This document shows positions 11,401 through 24,920 of a stretch of 64,000 bases of DNA, piece by piece. Under the pieces are notes generated by a model. That model ran no database searches. It saw nothing but the letters and a program-made list of their open reading frames with translations, and was not told the origin of the DNA. The stretch lies in assembly GCA_000149265.1 (NCBI GenBank), contig CH003244.1, forward strand, positions 920,396-984,395. Direction: 5' to 3'. The number at the start of each line of letters is the position of its first letter. Positions within the stretch are counted from its first letter, which is position 1. This DNA is from Ciona savignyi (Eukaryota; Chordata; Ascidiacea; Phlebobranchia; Cionidae). A program made the translations under genes and the position numbers.

Positions 11401-14400
11401 AACGACAGAGACTCCTCAACAAACAGTCGGACTTTATATTTATATTTCAGTTCGACAAGACGGGGTAGATCGCATATTTGCCCCGTGTTCATGTACAACC
11501 CCTCCACCACCATGAACTTACGCGTCACTGAAGCCTTTTTCGGGTCCTGAGGAATAAAATTCATTTTGGTCAGCTATGTAGATAAAGAAAACAGACAATA
11601 CCAAATGCTTAAAATGAAAAAATACAAAACTTATTTATATGTGAAGAAGAATCCTCCATGTCAATTGAAACAAACGAAAGCACAATTTCTAGTCAAAACA
11701 CTTTAAGAAATACACAAGATTTTTCCGACCATGAACGTATTCTTCAGTGATTAAATAAAAAACATGTGTCATATTGTAACCTTTTTGTCTTGTTTTTCCT
11801 GAAGTTTAAGCTTTTCTTCCAAGTCATTCAAATCGTTGTGTCGGAAATAAACCAAATTGCTTCTTGAAGCATGAAGACCTTTCTGTATCGCGAAGCACAC
11901 AGCTTCATCCCTGTAGTATTTGTTCAGTTCAAATTTAGTTTAGTAGGCCTAGTTTGCAACATTTTATGCAAACAACAGGCTACCAATACAGTGGATGTCG
12001 CTTAATGTAATCACGGATAATGTTATCAATCAGGTAATATTATCAGAATTCCTGATCCCGCCCGAACGTACAATATGCATTACAAATATGCCGCTTACTG
12101 TAATCAGTATATCGGTTATTGTTATCAATTTTTTCCCAAACGTAGAGACTAATTTTGTTAACTTCTAACATAAATGCCAAGCTTTGACGATTAGCCACCT
12201 GAGAAACCTATAAACATTGAAACTAGAATTGTCGGGACGATGAAAGAGCAAATGAACTGGGTGATAATTTCGCAGCAAGCTTTAATCTAGTGAGTTTAAA
12301 AAAAGGAAATCGAAAAGCTGACTTAATTTTGGTTAGTCTTATTGTTCGGGCAATAAAGGGCATTCAAATATTTTGTTTACAGTTGTATAATATTTAAATA
12401 TATTTCTTGCGACACCTATTGAACGATAAAATGGCAATTTTCATTTTTTCGGTTAATGTTGTCAATCAGTTATTGTTATCATTTTTGGTGTTAACAAATG
12501 TGATCACATTAAGCGGCATCCACTGTAACTGAGATTATTTTCTGCTAAGATGTTTTATGCATGTTAATAAACAACATGAATACAGGACTACAGATTAATA
12601 ATCACGCTAAGTTGTTATATTTACTGGTTCTATACAACCTGATTGAACAAAAGAATGGGATAAAGTGTGGAAACATCTTACGATACCGCGGAGCTGTGTG
12701 GGAAAATTTGAAAATCTAACCAAACACACATCTTTGCTTAATCTTTCATTAACTTTTAGACTACTAAGCTGGTCCAAGACAAAATATTAAGACCAGGATA
12801 TATAGCTTAATACATTTGTTGCAGACGATGGAAAAAAGTCTGGCACAACCAAGGGACTTTGAATTTTTGAGTTTTTTGGGCATTTTGAGAGATTCTGGGC
12901 ACAAATTATACAACAGGATTTGTTCCAATCATATTCCATGGGGATGCAGACATAGATGTCGCGCTTTCTGCATTTTCCGACAACTACAGTTGTAGTGTCT
13001 AGCAATTATTTGGATTTGTGCCCAGAATCTTCGTCAGTCTCAGTGACAACCGACTACAGGGCAGAGCACGGGTTAAGAGAAGACAAAATGTCTATAAACT
13101 ACTATTTGATTACTCAAACATGCTGTGCTAGCAACACAAGAAATGTTAGAATCAGAAATCAAGAAGGCAAATGATTAACATTTTGTGGAAATCAAAGACA
13201 CGACTACGCATACCGTCAGATCCAACACCCATGGTGGTCAGTGTGAACCTGCAACACCTACGCTATAGCACATGTGAGATTATTGGCTTAGGTTTAAAAT
13301 TGATGTTTGTAATCCTACTTGAGATAATTGGTCTACTTGTACTTGAGGTGAAAATAAGTGTTATACAATACTCATACTTGGGGTAAAACTTGGTGATTCA
13401 CTTGTATTTGGGGTAAATGTAAGCGAATTGCAAACTCAAAAATTGTTGGTACTCACACAAATATAATGTCCCCCCTTTTTGCATACGCTGGAATGGCACT
13501 GGCAATTGTAGCGAAGCCATAAGCATAACTAATAGCTCGCTCTGTGCCCATGTATTCTGCCAACCTATCTTCCAGTTCAACATGGACGTCTGAGAACATT
13601 TTTTAAGTTACATTGTGGAAATACCACTCATAACCAAATTTCCCACAAATTGGGGTAAATTTTAGCAATGTATGGTACCATTTAAGATTAAAGTTTGACT
13701 TGGTTATTATGCAAGGTACAACCACCAAGATGTATGTTTTAGTTTGGTTGTGTGGACACAAATGCACAGAAAATAGCAAGGGTAACGAACCAGGTACAAA
13801 TAGGTCATAAATGACATGTATATCCCAATACCAGGCAATAATAAGACATGTGTCAAGCCTACTTTAATTTCGGGAATCAAATGACCAACCTGATTTTACA
13901 AACAAATTGTTTAACTTACCAACTGTCCCATAGAAAGCTCTGGGACCACAGGCTCCCACCCCATACTTTCGAATTGAGGCCGACGATTTCTCAGCCACCC
14001 GCTCATTCCCCAGAAGACCCAGGAAATTCATAGAAGCGAGGTTAAGACATGGTTTCCCATCCACGATAATTGTTTTACCTGGACGCCTGGTAGTGGAAAA
14101 ATATGAATTTAGTAAAAAAGCAATACATAAAAACAAAGGCCTGCATAGACATAAACTTGGTTGGGGATCGAATTATAACCCTGCAAACAATTTTGCTTAA
14201 AATGAGACACCATATAATTTAAACTTCATATCAACTGTAGAGTAGGATATTCTAAAGTAGGATTTATATTTTCTGGATTTAAAAATATAATGTTTGATTT
14301 TTGAATACACCACCAAACTGTTCTACGTAAGCTAACGTAACCTATTCAGTATTCATATTACTACATATACCCTGTTATTTCTTTGTATGGGGTTGATAGA

Positions 14401-15041
14401 TTCAATGTTTTCTGCAGGTCTGGAACCAAAGGTTCAGGTGTCCATTCTGCTATCAAGTCATCCTTCTCCTTCTCACTCAGTGGAACCTTGTTCTGGATCT
14501 TATAACTCTTGAAGAAAAGCAATCGAAATATCCACAACAGCAACAAGCCTTCAAGTATCAGATGATACAGTGGAGCCTGGGAATGAGTTATGATTGTTAT
14601 TATTACTTTGTCCTTAAAATATAGAACTTGATTTTGACAGTAGATATATGCAGATATATGCTATAGAACTTGATTTGTACACATAATATATGCTAAAAAT
14701 TGGTTTATTTTTAAATTTTCACAATCTGTCAAGTGTGATCCGGCAAATTATGTATAATGACAAATTGCTACTTAGTATATTTGGAATAGTTATAAAGTGA
14801 GCATTCTGCAATAGGGTAATACGATGTTGGGTACGAGGCAAAATAATGATTGCCAGTTTGAATACACCCATTTCGTTTTTGCCATTGACTCCAATAAAAC
14901 ATGAATATCATATTTGCACGACAAGTCGAAATATTTATGCTATTGTGTTTAAAACAATCATTTAAAAAAACATACCTGATACATTGAGTGTATTGCTTCT
15001 GCTAAAACCCATTCTTTCGTCTTTTTGTATTCAACCGACAT
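8449..15041 (-). CDS. SPTLC1: SPTLC1 copy B, serine palmitoyltransferase subunit 1, intact ten-exon gene
   Basis: Same role as copy A. Exons in transcript order: 14976-15041, 14371-14576, 13920-14086, 13457-13589, 11781-11910, 11349-11546, 10847-11039, 10321-10375, 9772-9886, 8449-8631. They total 1446 bases, 482 codons, giving 481 residues against about 473 in human SPTLC1. Start [19 protein letters not shown], membrane helix in exon 2 (about residues 22-45), then the aminotransferase-like fold with [44 protein letters not shown] and [12 protein letters not shown]. The GGFCCG position lacks the pyridoxal lysine, as is normal for SPTLC1. Exons 2 to 8 have exactly the same lengths and phases as copy A, so the pair arose by gene duplication, not retroposition. 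Protein divergence is clear outside exon 6. This is the copy likely to supply the functional subunit. Confidence 0.96.
8836..8895. repeat. Cluster of cgaactttgacct repeats
   Basis: Three copies of aactttgacct plus an extra ttgacct half lie in 60 bases of intron 9 of SPTLC1 copy B. TGACCT is the reverse of the nuclear-receptor half site AGGTCA, and tgaccttga is the extended TCAAGGTCA form. It may be a chance minisatellite. Confidence 0.45.
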
Positions 15042-15295
15042 TAAAAAAACTTTTACAGGTCCTGCTTAATGCATAGGATGCAAAGGTTTATATTACTAAA
15101 CTGTATAAGTAATATAATTATACAGTATTAAACTATTGGTACTGGACTAAATAGATATTTCAAAATTTTTAAATACATCGTTTCTCGTAACGTAAAATAG
15201 TAAACAAACGATCTCACGCCCAACTATCTATCATTCTAATCACATTTCTCTCAATATAAATCTGAGAGAAATTCATCTGCGCGGTTAGGTACAAA
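15042..15295. other. 5' flank of SPTLC1 copy B
   Basis: AT-rich stretch upstream of the copy B start codon. It should contain the promoter, but no TATA or other element stands out. A short inverted repeat (ctctcaa...ctgagag) occurs near 15247-15269. Confidence 0.35.
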
Positions 15296-15332
15296 CATAG
15301 AATACTAACTTACAGAAAGTTAGTATTCTATG
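15296..15332. repeat. Perfect 16-bp inverted repeat that was the target of a hAT insertion
   Basis: Arms 15296-15311 (catagaatactaactt) and 15317-15332 are perfectly complementary, with a 5-base loop. The right arm overlaps the 8-bp target duplication (15326-15333) of the adjacent MITE. Confidence 0.9.
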
Positions 15333-15333
15333 G

Positions 15334-15737
15334 CAGTGGTTCTCAAACTTTTTATAGTTGGGACCCACTATTAATTACCACAATTTATGGCGACCCACTT
15401 AACTTTATATATAGTTGTTGTTGGTTTCTAGGTTACGCTATCGTTGCAAAGGAACACATCTCTGGAATTATGTATCCCAGGCAAATATTTTACGCTCACG
15501 CGGACACGGTGAAATAAACGAAAACTTTGCTTAAACTTTGCTTAAAAAAATAGAATAGAATCCGCCGTAATTGTCATTTTATTAGTTCAATGACCTGAGG
15601 TCAGGTGAAGATCACGCCACGATTCAAGATTGTGTGATGTCACAATTATGATAATTTCCCCTTGATAATCAGAGCTTTCTATAACTTTTCACGACCCACC
15701 AAGATTCCTTTCGCGACCCACAGTTTGAGAAACGCTG
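15334..15737. mobile_element. hAT-type MITE, 404 bp
   Basis: Left terminus CAGTGGTTCTCAAACTTTTT and right terminus ACAGTTTGAGAAACGCTG form imperfect terminal inverted repeats of the Charlie-like hAT type. It is flanked by the perfect 8-bp duplication ttctatgg (15326-15333 and 15738-15745). No transposase ORF, so non-autonomous. Confidence 0.93.
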
Positions 15738-15745
15738 TTCTATGG

Positions 15746-16119
15746 TACAAAGTTCGATCAAAAAAATATATTTTAAAGGTTTAGTTTAAAAACAAATTAT
15801 TGGAGATTTCCAACACTTGTATAGAAAATATAAACGTATAGTAAAGGTTTTTTAGTGCCGTATTTTCGTTTTTTGTTTTTTTTTCTATTCCGAAATCCTG
15901 TGATGTGCTTTACTACGATTTGTTACTTCACAATACGGTTAATAAATCATAATTGTTACAATCGTAGGCGTCACAATTATAAACGTTTTGTCATATCAGC
16001 TACGATAAATAAGCAAATTTGTGGGAGTGGGTCTTGTTCGATAGAAGCGATAATAAACTGCAAATATTAAAAATTCTAGTTTATCAATCTATTGGTTTTT
16101 ATTAAGATTATTGGTTTAG
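15746..16119. other. Unassigned intergenic DNA
   Basis: About 370 bases between the hAT MITE and the next SINE. I see no gene, RNA or clear repeat here; the small ORF at 15855-16070 has no domain and lies in low-complexity AT-rich sequence. Confidence 0.4.
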
Positions 16120-16622
16120 GATAGGATATTCAAGTTTATCCCCGGGAAAAAAAAGTGGGTTAACACACGGGCAATCGTCAGATCACCTCGCGCCCACCGT
16201 CGGGTTACCGGAGCTATTGCAGTGTGCTGTGTATGATAGACACGTTCCTTTAATTTGGTAGAAGCCATTAATCCGCTGGGTTAAGGCAATGTCCGTAAAG
16301 CGCCGTGCAAAAGGATACAACCGACTAACTAGCGACCAGTTTCGCACCTGCAACCTTTTGATTGAAAGGCGACGCACTTAACCGCTAGACCAGTGATTTT
16401 TAACCTTTTTGCTGCACTGGAACCCCATGGAAACATTCTACTGACTTGAGGAACCCCTGTGCAATAATTTGATTGTCTTATGTAAAAAAAGCATTTAAAT
16501 TTAATATATAATGTTTATTCAATAAAAATTAAAAGTTGCGGAACCCCTGGACTGTATTGGCGGAACCCTAAAGTTCCGCGGAACCCTGGTTGAAAACCAC
16601 TGCGCTAGACCAACCGGCCGGT
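16120..16622 (-). mobile_element. SINE (family 1) split by a nested hAT MITE
   Basis: Minus-oriented SINE from the ggatagga tail to the ccggccggttgg head. It is interrupted at 16391-16602 by a MITE inside its box A region, and the SINE resumes exactly after the duplicated octamer. The SINE therefore predates the hAT insertion. Confidence 0.9.
16391..16602. mobile_element. hAT-type MITE, 212 bp, nested in a SINE
   Basis: Termini CAGTGATTTTTAACC and GGTTGAAAACCACTG are near-complementary. The perfect 8-bp duplication cgctagac (16383-16390 and 16603-16610) is SINE sequence. Internally it carries 'ggaacccc' blocks on both sides. Non-coding. Confidence 0.93.
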
Positions 16623-16639
16623 TTCTATTAAAATGAAGG

Positions 16640-16770
16640 ACAGTTTCGATCATACACAGCACACTAGAATAGCTCCGGTAACCCGACGATGGTCACGAGG
16701 AAATTTGACTATTACCCCTATGTTAACCCCCTGGTTTTCCCATTCACGGGGATAAACAAAGCATAAATAT
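16640..16770 (+). mobile_element. SINE (family 1), 3' half
   Basis: Plus-oriented 5'-truncated copy from the cacagcacact block through tagctccggtaacccgac to cacggggataaac. The head is absent. Confidence 0.8.
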
Positions 16771-16794
16771 CATATCTACAATGAAAAAATACAA

Positions 16795-17035
16795 GGGGCG
16801 TTAACACACGGGCAGTCGTCAGATTATCCCACGACCACGACCACTATTAGGCATAGGTTACAGGAGCTATTGCACTGGGTTGTATATAATTCATACGTTC
16901 CTTCGTTTTGGTAGAACACATCATTTCCTTGGATCCAGGTGTCCTTTAAATGCCTTGACCAAGGACACCGGCTAGCTTGCAACCAGTTTCGAACCTGTCG
17001 TCATGGTACACTGCGACGCCAGACTAATCAGTCAG
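16795..17035 (-). mobile_element. Divergent SINE (family 1)
   Basis: Minus-oriented and clearly more diverged than neighbouring copies. Recognisable blocks are ttaacacacgggcagtcgtc, ttacaggagctattgca and ggctagcttgcaaccagttt. It lies tail to tail with the preceding plus-oriented half copy. Confidence 0.75.
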
Positions 17036-17078
17036 CTACACTGTGACAACTTTTCTTTATTAGACACTGCGTCAGCTT

Positions 17079-17205
17079 AAACCAGTCTTTATGGTAAACT
17101 CCTACAACTTTAACCAGTCTTCATATTACACCGTAAAAACTTAAACCAGTCTTTATGGTACATTGCGACAACTTAACCCGTCTTAATGGTACATTTGCAC
17201 AGCCT
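17079..17205. repeat. Four-copy 32-bp minisatellite
   Basis: Units begin at 17079, 17111, 17143 and 17175 and share aaccagtctt.atggtaca. They abut the head of the diverged SINE, which contains a similar 'catggtacactgcgac' string, so the array may have grown from SINE end sequence. Confidence 0.75.
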
Positions 17206-17387
17206 AAACTTTTCCACAGCCTAAACTTAATTCTTCGCCCATTTGCGTGTCATTTTGGTAAGTTTAGCTTATATTTGTTTTACTTTCCTCAAGTAAAAGT
17301 AAAACCGAGTGGTTAACATTTGTATTTTGAATGATCCTTGTGTTTACAATGACGGTTACAGTATTAAAGAATGGTCTACAATGTCGA

Positions 17388-20136
<2,749 letters not shown>

Positions 20137-21540
20137 TTTTATACCGTTACGACTTATTACCTTCCGACCCAATAGCTTGGTGAGTTAGTGCATCGCCTTA
20201 AAAAATAAAACCAAACTAAATATCCAAAACCTGCTTTTGGTTTAAATACTACAAAACCTGGACAAGACATGTAAAGGACGACGCCTATAATAAATTTGTT
20301 GTACTTAGCAGTATTCACGTATTAGCAGTGCTATGTCATATACTACATAGCACTGTTAGCCCAAATAGACAGACAAGGTTAAAAAAAGATATTCAATCCC
20401 GAGATCCTAAGATTTCTTATGAAATATTGTTGGTACCAAACAAATCAGTGCAGATTTCGTTGCTTTATCTTTTAATTATTTACCCAACTTTAAGGTTAAA
20501 TTTAATAGGTTTTACACAGATTGCCTTTACACCACAATAAAATATGCATACATGAAAAAGCTTATACCACTTAATTGGCGTAATACCAAATTAACTGCAA
20601 GAGGAAAGCAAGGCGGCCGCAAACATATAACCTTGGTAATTTGCGCCTGATCTTACGACACAAAAGAGTAAATAAGCTATATCTGCTAACTGCTGCTTAA
20701 CCTTGTTATTAAAACAATAATTCAAGACTGGCGCCGACTTGATACAAAAGAAAACTAATTTAAAATCAAGTCATGTGGCCCTTTGAAGTAACTGAAGCTT
20801 TAAAATTAGCAAATTGCACAATCCAAAATACGCTCGTGTTGCTTTGTACTTTTCCCATGAGAGTATTTTCCCATTACTTATGACGTCACTAAAGCTTTAA
20901 TATGGCGTTTACGTATTACAAAACTTACGTATTACAAAAAGAAATGTCAATGGCTCTAAAGTCTAAAACAACGTAACTAGATTGACTGCAAGTGACACGG
21001 CCTTAACAAATCTTGAAGTTGGACACCAACATCTTGTTTTGTTTGTCTTCGAAACTCCATCGACTTGATTTTATTCGTCAATATGTTTTACACTTGAAAA
21101 TGGTAAGTTATTATTATTACTGGTTATTGTATTTTAAAGGTTTTTTATTGCGTTTACATAGTGTGGTTTTTCGATTATTCGGAGTTAATTGGGAAATTTA
21201 AATTGAATATTTTTTAGATTTAATTTCAATTCTTTTACGTTTTTAAAATCTAAAGTCAATTCTTCTTTCCAATCCTAAGATACCAAAATACAAAGAACAT
21301 CATACCTGAAAACGAGGTAAAACGGTAGGAGTACTTGTATTATCGGATATGTTAGCGAACACATACATGGTGTGATGTTTCCTTAATTTATTAATGCATG
21401 TCTAATATAATACAATTTAGCTAACACCTCTAAAAAGTCAAACCTATATTTTCTTGTAAATTAGCATAATTGAAATGGTTATACGATATCGGTCCGGCGT
21501 TTTAATTACTTAAACTTATTTTAATAGTATTATTTTTACA
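20137..21540. other. 5' flank of the ficolin-like gene and unassigned DNA
   Basis: On the minus strand TATAAAA lies directly before the ficolin-like start codon, too close to be its TATA box. A perfect 11-bp hairpin occurs at 20326-20355. A CRE-type palindrome TGACGTCA is at 20881-20888. The short frame at about 21013-21102 ends in aaaatg followed by a gtaagt donor, but there is no further support for an exon. Confidence 0.4.
20326..20355. repeat. Perfect 11-bp hairpin
   Basis: Arms cagtgctatgt (20326-20336) and acatagcactg (20345-20355) with an 8-base loop, in the flank of the ficolin-like gene. No T run or promoter marks it as an RNA gene. Confidence 0.85.
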
Positions 21541-21551
21541 TTTATTGTTAC

Positions 21552-22090
21552 ATGTGTCAAAATTAGAAGAAATGTGACAACGGCTGGTGACGCAAATTCT
21601 TACATGAATGACGCAATGAAATGGTTAAGGTCAGAAATCATAAAAAACTTAGATGAAATAGGGGAGATGCTTGTCGACCGCAATTCATGTCCGGATGATT
21701 AAACTCAAACCACGTTTCTCGTCGTGACCGCATCGACTGAGACTGAGGACGAAGAGTTAATGAACGCCCCAAGTCCCTCTCTATCGCCACCAAGCGAAAG
21801 GGTTGCATCGCAACGGTGGATACGAGAGGACTGAATAAATATGGGAATCAAAAGATTATTTTAAAGGAAATTTAAACCGACCGCAAGGTGCATTAGACGA
21901 TTGGATGAGTGACAAAATGGTGAGTTGTTCAACTAAGTTACAAATTTATATATATAGGTTATATAGGTATTATCTCTGAAAATGGGGAACATTTTTGTTG
22001 CAGGTAAACTTCAGATTTACTTGCGAACACCGTGTACTGACCACAGCCATTGTAGTATGTTGCATCTTATTTAAGACATTCCTTGTTTAA
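21552..22090 (+). pseudogene. Unrecognised coding remnant with a possible C-terminal membrane anchor
   Basis: Three stretches look coding but do not join cleanly. The first (about 21552-21700) reads ...MNDAMKWLRSEIIKNLDEIG... and stops at TAA. The second, in the same frame just after the stop, is acidic then Ser/Pro-rich (STETEDEELMNAPSPSLSPP) and stops near 21831. The third (about 21845-21919), in another frame, reads ESKDYFKGNLNRPQGALDDW and ends at a gtgagt donor. After a cag acceptor (about 22001-22003) an in-phase exon encodes VLTTAIVVCCILFKTFLV then stop, a plausible tail anchor. I do not recognise the family. One stop and one frame change suggest a decayed gene, or introns I have not resolved. 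Confidence 0.35.
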
Positions 22091-24770
22091 AAAACATGAT
22101 AATGCACTAGTTTTAAGCGATTGGCGCAAAATTCTCTTCGGGAACCCAACCGTCCATCAGTCAGTCGGCGTCTGGTTTGAGTCCAATGTTACATAATGAG
22201 CTAACCGTTTAAACATTGCAAACCGTTTGTGCGTTGGATGCGACAAATATAGCTCTAAATAACATTTTTAATAATGAAAACCATTAAGATAACTTGGACA
22301 CAACAACTTTTATTACAATCCTTAAAAGAAGAAAGCGCCGTGTTTGGGGGAACTATTCAAACTCCAAACAAAACAATCGAGTTTTTCTAATTTTCTGAAA
22401 AATTAAAAAAAAGGGTCGTCGTAAGCAAACAATGAAATTTACAAAAACTTGTGTATAATATGTAGCTGATACACGTTTTGCCTGCAAATAATTTAAATCT
22501 CACATTACAAGTTCATTTATTTACCCATGTTTTCATTTTCCCTTTCCGTACGTTTGTATTGCACAATTATTAGTACAATTAATATCATTCTATTTTCTTT
22601 TATAAATTTTGTAAACTGACGATATTTAATGTTTCTAACCGTACATAATCAAAAAACCCAACGGTACTTCAGAAATGTCGACGATAGGCCTACAATAGAT
22701 ATCCACAAATTGTTTTTACATTTTATGTATTTCCAACTATAATAAACCTTTATTGGTCAGAAACAAACACGCAATCTCGTAAGTATTAAAATTCGTCTTT
22801 TTTGTACGGTCGTGTGGCCAATTGGTTAACGCAAACTAGTTCTTACCATTTTATTTTTCGCTAAATCTTGACATTATGTGGTTTTACACATAAATTCGCT
22901 TTTGTCATTTAGGTGGTATGTGGCAAATAATCTTGATTTAACCTAATAAACCGGTGTCATTTCGTAGTTAGCGCTAAAACAGTTAAACTTACTTACAATC
23001 ATCGTTTTTGAAGTTTCGCGGTTTAGGCAAAGTCCGGTTTTAGTGTCCATATCAAAGTTTTATTCTTCTTTTTACAAACACTGACACCACACCGCAAAAA
23101 ATATTATAACATTTAACTAATCTGACAAATAACTAATTCGGCTAGATGGTTTCTATATGACAGCACGTGAGTTTGACATGCCAACGGTTGCATAGCGTCT
23201 ATCGCAGCGGGTTATACTTGAACTAAACTATTATCGATGGACCTTTTGTTGCAATTCGTAACATAATAATAGTGCATCACGTAAAATTCTGTGAATGTCT
23301 TGTATGTTTAATTTATCTTAGTTTTGTGTTTCCACTTCATTCATACGCGTAATAATATTGTACTTTTGTTATTGGTTATTCATATTTTATTTTAAGGGAT
23401 TTTCCTGGCCCGAGGTAAACAGGGTTATTTTATTTAAAAACATTTTTTTTCGATCTACGTTATTCACATTATTAATTTCTAATAAATTTAAAGCAATTGT
23501 TCTCTTCCAATCTGGAAATATGGCCCAAAATAATAAAAAACAGGTCTTTTTTTTACATTTTTTCCGATAGCAGAAATTTCCCCGATTATTTTTTGAAAAA
23601 TTAAAGGTCGACGCAAACTATTGGCATGCCAGTTCCTGAAAGTTTCAACCGGATTCGATAAAGTGTTTTTCCCAATGACCTGACCACCGTTTATGCCTGT
23701 CACCAGCATGTCGCAGCAAAACAACGAAGTAAAAACAAAAATTCGATTTCGAAGGGAACCATAATAAATTATTAGGTTTAGGTATAGCTAGACTTGGCCG
23801 CACAACCTAACGTATATTTAGAAAACAAAAAACAACGTTTTAAATTAAAAAGTAATTTATAAAAGTTAAATCCACTGGATCCAGAAAATAACTCTCATTT
23901 TAATCCCAGCGTGTATGACAGCGACTGTTGTTATAACAAGATTAGCAGTGTCCAATTGGGTTACCGAATCGTCATTGTAGGGCATTCAACTGGATCGAAA
24001 AAGGACAGTAATCGCATTGCCCCGGGTTGTACTGTTATTCGAATGCCACAAAACAAGCAATTCGGGGGAAAGTGGTGAAATATCCATCTAGAGTCCACAT
24101 GTGCATTTACTACTGTTCAATAAGTCAGCTCGTCATACGGCCAAAAAAAGTTGTCTGGTTTAAAAATAGATGCTTGCTAATCAGTTGTGTCCTTTGCATT
24201 TTTTGGACGATCTTGGAAAGAAATTCATTAGTTGAATGGCTTCATAAAAAAAACTCCATATTCAACACACCCTAATTGCTCTTCTAAATCGGCCATGGTC
24301 ATTTATTTTATAGCGTAATTTTCCGTCCTAATTATGGGGATAAACAAGGTCGTCCATCACCCTGATACACAAAATTATGAAATTGTGACACCACTGACAC
24401 GTCCATCACAACAGCACAGGAGTCATAAAATAGTTAAATACTGGGCCATTGTGTATGCTATATTTATTTGGTGACATTTGTACAAAAATGTTATTAGCAT
24501 GCGTTGGCAGGACAACACGGAATATATAGTACAATTACAAGTATGTGCAGTTGGACGAACTTGGCTATACGGTGCATGTGTTAGTACTGCTTGATGCTGG
24601 GTATATTGATTAATACTGTGCACATGGCACGCACCCCACAGCACCACCATTGTGCCAAACCAGTCGAAAATATACAATTTGAGAAGATAGGAATGGCTGG
24701 TGGAGTGTGAGGTGTTACTGCAATTGCGGAACCACTACCATATGTACACAATGAAGTTTACAATATGTAT
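22091..24770. other. Unassigned AT-rich intergenic DNA
   Basis: No gene recognised. It contains a partial family-2 SINE head near 22808-22845. ORFs such as 23358-23570 and 23488-23724 lack domains and splice context. Confidence 0.4.
22806..22850 (+). mobile_element. SINE (family 2) head fragment
   Basis: tacggtcgtgtggccaattg matches the heads of copies at 53194 and 60625. Only the box A part and a few following bases are preserved. Confidence 0.6.
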
Positions 24771-24788
24771 GTTTCGATATGTGCATTA

Positions 24789-24920
24789 ACTGTATATGTT
24801 ACAGTAAGATTGTGAAACTTTACTTTGCAAAATAGTTAGCGCAACGTTTAATAACAAATGTTTTAAGTGTTTAGATATCACATTTTCCTTACATTCACAA
24901 TCTCACAGTAGCATATAACA
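24789..24920. repeat. Imperfect long hairpin
   Basis: The arm gtatatgttacagtaagatt near 24795 pairs imperfectly with the reverse complement of ttcacaatctcacagtagca near 24894. The stem is about 28 bp with mismatches and the loop about 70 bases. It could be an old MITE or a structured RNA; nothing shows transcription. Confidence 0.5.

Noticed and set aside
20881-20888. CRE palindrome TGACGTCA as promoter of the ficolin-like gene
   Set aside because: The same octamer also occurs at 59799 and 62915 with no gene start nearby. It lies 745 bases upstream and could be chance.
21100-23520. Apparent similarity between 21100-21290 and 23360-23520
   Set aside because: Only scattered AT-rich matches; no continuous alignment convincing by eye.
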